IMG/VR virus record: IMGVR_UViG_3300025009_000403
Location: 1-20,777 of that record
DNA: 20,777 nt
Origin: a virus
Direction: 5' to 3' (one strand)
A program made the translations under genes and the position numbers. How positions within the stretch are numbered: the stretch's first letter is position 1; the number at the start of each line of letters is the position of its first letter. The notes beneath the pieces were generated by a model. It was not told the origin of the DNA and ran no database searches. It saw only the letters and a program-made list of their open reading frames with translations. Positions 19,052-20,777 of this stretch are shown one piece after another.

Positions 19052-20552
19052 ACGCCGGAAGATTTGGAGAGACAATCCTATCAGGTTCCTGACCGAAGCC
19101 TTGGACGTGGCCCCTGGCCATGTCTGGAGCAAAATGGCGGAGATCGCCGAAAGCGTTAGAGACAATCCACGCACCGCCGTCCGTGCGGGGCATAGCGTGT
19201 CAAAAACTTTTTGTGCTGCCAGGTTGGCTTTATGGTTTCTTTATTGCCATAATCCAGCCACGGTAATAACTACCAGTCCCACATTTCGTCAAGTAATCGA
19301 AATTCTCTGGCGTGAAATTCGTCAAGCACATTCCAACGCTAAAATACCACTGGGCGGACGAATCAGCCGGTGTAAATTAGACCTTCAGGACGAAATAGGC
19401 AAGAAATGGTACGCCCTGGGCTTCGCCGCCAAACCTGATACGGTTACGCTCGAAGCCACCGCCTTTCAAGGCTATCACAATGATTCCGTAATGGTTATTT
19501 TTGACGAGGCTGCCGGGATCATGCCCCAACTCTGGAAGGCCGCACAGCACCTCTTGACTTCTGGTTTTACCCGTTGGCTGGTTATAGGCAACCCCACCAG
19601 TCCGCAAGGAAACTTCGCCGAGTGCTTCCAGCCGGAAAGCGGGTGGAACCAAATAGCCATCGCCGTCAAAGATACCCCTAACTTTATTACCGGCCAGGAA
19701 CTCATACCCGGCGTCGCTGGTCGCCAATATGAACAAGACCTCCGTGAAAAATATGGTGAAAATTCCAATGAATATCGCGTTCGCATCATGGGCGAACTGC
19801 CTGACTACGGCGAAAGCACCTACTTCGGCAAGGAAATGAACGCCATCATGCTCAATGGCCAGATAGGTTTCTATCCCTACGAACCTACAGCCAAAGTCTA
19901 TACCTTCTGGGATATAGGCCATGTCCATACCGTCATCTGGTTCGTTCAGTTTGTCCGAGACCATATCCGCATTATCGACTTCTATTATGATTCCAAAGGA
20001 CTGGGTTTACCCGAACATGCCGCTATGTTGCAACGCCAACCTTATGTCTATGCCCATCATTTCGCACCTTGGGATGTCAAAGGCCCTAATGCCAAAAACA
20101 TACAAACCGGCAAATACCTAATTGATACCGCACATGAATTAGGCATAGATTTTCAAGTCAATGAAAAGTACGACTTGAAAGATTCCATCGCCGCCGTCAG
20201 AGATTTGCTCTACCTCTGCCAATTCCATCAGCCCAAGTGCGAAGAAGGCATCGAAGCTATGCGCAGTTTCAGACGGCAGATAAACAACAACCTCTCCACC
20301 ACCGATAGGCCCATATATTTTGAACATCCCATCCGAGATTGGACGGAACATGTCAGTTCCGCTTTCAGAGTCCTAGCCATGACCTACCGCTATGAACTGC
20401 TGGTCAACAATGTCCGCATCGGCTATCCAGCCCCCTTGCGGGCCGTAGAGGATTATTCGCCGGCTGATAATTACAACCCCCTGACCTACAGTTTGACCAG
20501 GTACGGGCCAGGACATGCTGATTTATTGGAAGCCGGAAGGAGAAGGATATGA
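19014..20552 (+). CDS. terL: Terminase large subunit
   Basis: Encodes 512 aa. The ATPase half has a Walker A-like RAGHSVSKT (residues 57-65), Walker B VMVIFDEAAG (D164, E165) and the coupling motif GNPTSP (192-197). The nuclease half has TFWDIGH (D300), IIDFYYD (D322) and RDWTEHVSSAFR (D442), the three acidic positions of the RNase H-like fold. Length is normal. It cuts concatemeric DNA and drives it into the prohead through the portal. The start overlaps the small subunit, and the next gene overlaps its stop by ATGA. Confidence 0.95.
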   Translation: MPLETISPQSLSKRRKIWRDNPIRFLTEALDVAPGHVWSKMAEIAESVRDNPRTAVRAGHSVSKTFCAARLALWFLYCHNPATVITTSPTFRQVIEILWREIRQAHSNAKIPLGGRISRCKLDLQDEIGKKWYALGFAAKPDTVTLEATAFQGYHNDSVMVIFDEAAGIMPQLWKAAQHLLTSGFTRWLVIGNPTSPQGNFAECFQPESGWNQIAIAVKDTPNFITGQELIPGVAGRQYEQDLREKYGENSNEYRVRIMGELPDYGESTYFGKEMNAIMLNGQIGFYPYEPTAKVYTFWDIGHVHTVIWFVQFVRDHIRIIDFYYDSKGLGLPEHAAMLQRQPYVYAHHFAPWDVKGPNAKNIQTGKYLIDTAHELGIDFQVNEKYDLKDSIAAVRDLLYLCQFHQPKCEEGIEAMRSFRRQINNNLSTTDRPIYFEHPIRDWTEHVSSAFRVLAMTYRYELLVNNVRIGYPAPLRAVEDYSPADNYNPLTYSLTRYGPGHADLLEAGRRRI

Positions 20553-20752
20553 GTTTCGGCGGCGGTTCCAAACCCAGAGTGCCACCCCCGACCATGATAC
20601 CGGCAGAAACCACCGGCGGTAAACTGGAAGAAATTATCCGCCGCAAGAGGGCTATGGCCAGAAGTGCCAGTCTAGTGAGCCGAGGATTGCTTTTTGAATC
20701 CCCGGCCCTGCTTAATCCTAAACTGTTTGGGAAATTGAAACTGGGAGAATAA
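20549..20752 (+). CDS. Small protein between terminase and the next gene
   Basis: Encodes 67 aa, Gly/Pro-rich start (MSFGGGSKPRVPPPTMIPAE), then a basic helix (LEEIIRRKRAMARSASL). Similar small genes with a GGG-x-K-PPP start commonly lie between terminase and portal in phages; their role is unclear. ATGA overlap with terL and GGAG upstream. Confidence 0.75.
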   Translation: MSFGGGSKPRVPPPTMIPAETTGGKLEEIIRRKRAMARSASLVSRGLLFESPALLNPKLFGKLKLGE

Positions 20753-20777
20753 ATGCCGGAATCCGAAAACAATCTTT
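20753..20777 (+). CDS. Start of the next late gene, probably portal (partial)
   Basis: An ATG directly after the previous stop with GGGAG upstream begins MPESENNL and runs off the window. Portal is suggested only by gene order after terminase. Confidence 0.45.

Noticed and set aside
19377-19964. Long minus-strand frame of 195 codons opposite the terminase gene
   Set aside because: It lies entirely antisense to the well-supported terminase large subunit, has no ribosome binding site or recognisable domain, and is best explained as a shadow of that gene.

Overview
This window looks like part of a tailed double-stranded DNA phage or prophage genome. The terminase small and large subunits sit at the right end and the C-terminus of a late rightward gene at the left end. 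Between them lies a long, tightly packed leftward early operon with a RecT annealing protein, a YqaJ-type exonuclease, a RusA-like resolvase, a small HTH regulator and many tiny genes. No rRNA, tRNA, integrase or CRISPR array was seen. The host cannot be named from the sequence; promoters are sigma70-like (TTGACA/TATGAT) and most ribosome binding sites are AAAGGAG.

Layout. Positions 1-547: end of a rightward gene and its intrinsic terminator. Positions 546-12761: leftward genes, apparently driven by a near-consensus promoter at 12789-12817 and again by a promoter with a large inverted repeat in front of the HTH gene (11290-11341). This region holds the recombination genes (recT 5230-6486, yqaJ 7301-8239, rusA-like 911-1405), a Gp37/Gp68-family protein, a lytic-transglycosylase-like protein, an RNA polymerase alpha-CTD-like protein and a string of small genes with 8-nt or 4-nt start/stop overlaps. 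Positions 12929-17026: rightward genes, with an HNH gene, a replication-initiation pair (13820-15336), several small ORFs and another HNH gene. Positions 17131-20777: start of a rightward late module with a lipoprotein-like protein, small membrane proteins, terminase small and large subunits, a 67-aa linker gene and the start of the next gene, probably portal.

The most unusual signal is a set of four structured elements (E1 7182-7275, E2 9869-9972, E3 12964-13061, E4 13582-13690). Three lie directly in front of related HNH endonuclease genes and the fourth in front of what looks like an HNH remnant. Each has a TTGACA-like promoter and then a roughly 100-110-nt RNA whose extreme 5' end pairs with a site just before the 3' strand of a terminator-like stem, giving an H-type pseudoknot with a 26-31-nt A-rich loop. 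A U-rich run follows, and the start codon lies 17-23 nt beyond the stem. Stem sequences differ completely between copies while order and spacing stay the same, as expected for a selected RNA fold. I do not recognise this family; it may be an attenuator or small RNA carried by mobile HNH genes.

Two small genes are interrupted (a 1-nt frameshift at 2773-2999 and an in-frame TGA at 5193-5195). A translation-coupling cassette is repeated five times between 3.3 and 4.6 kb, next to a 131-bp gene-internal duplication.
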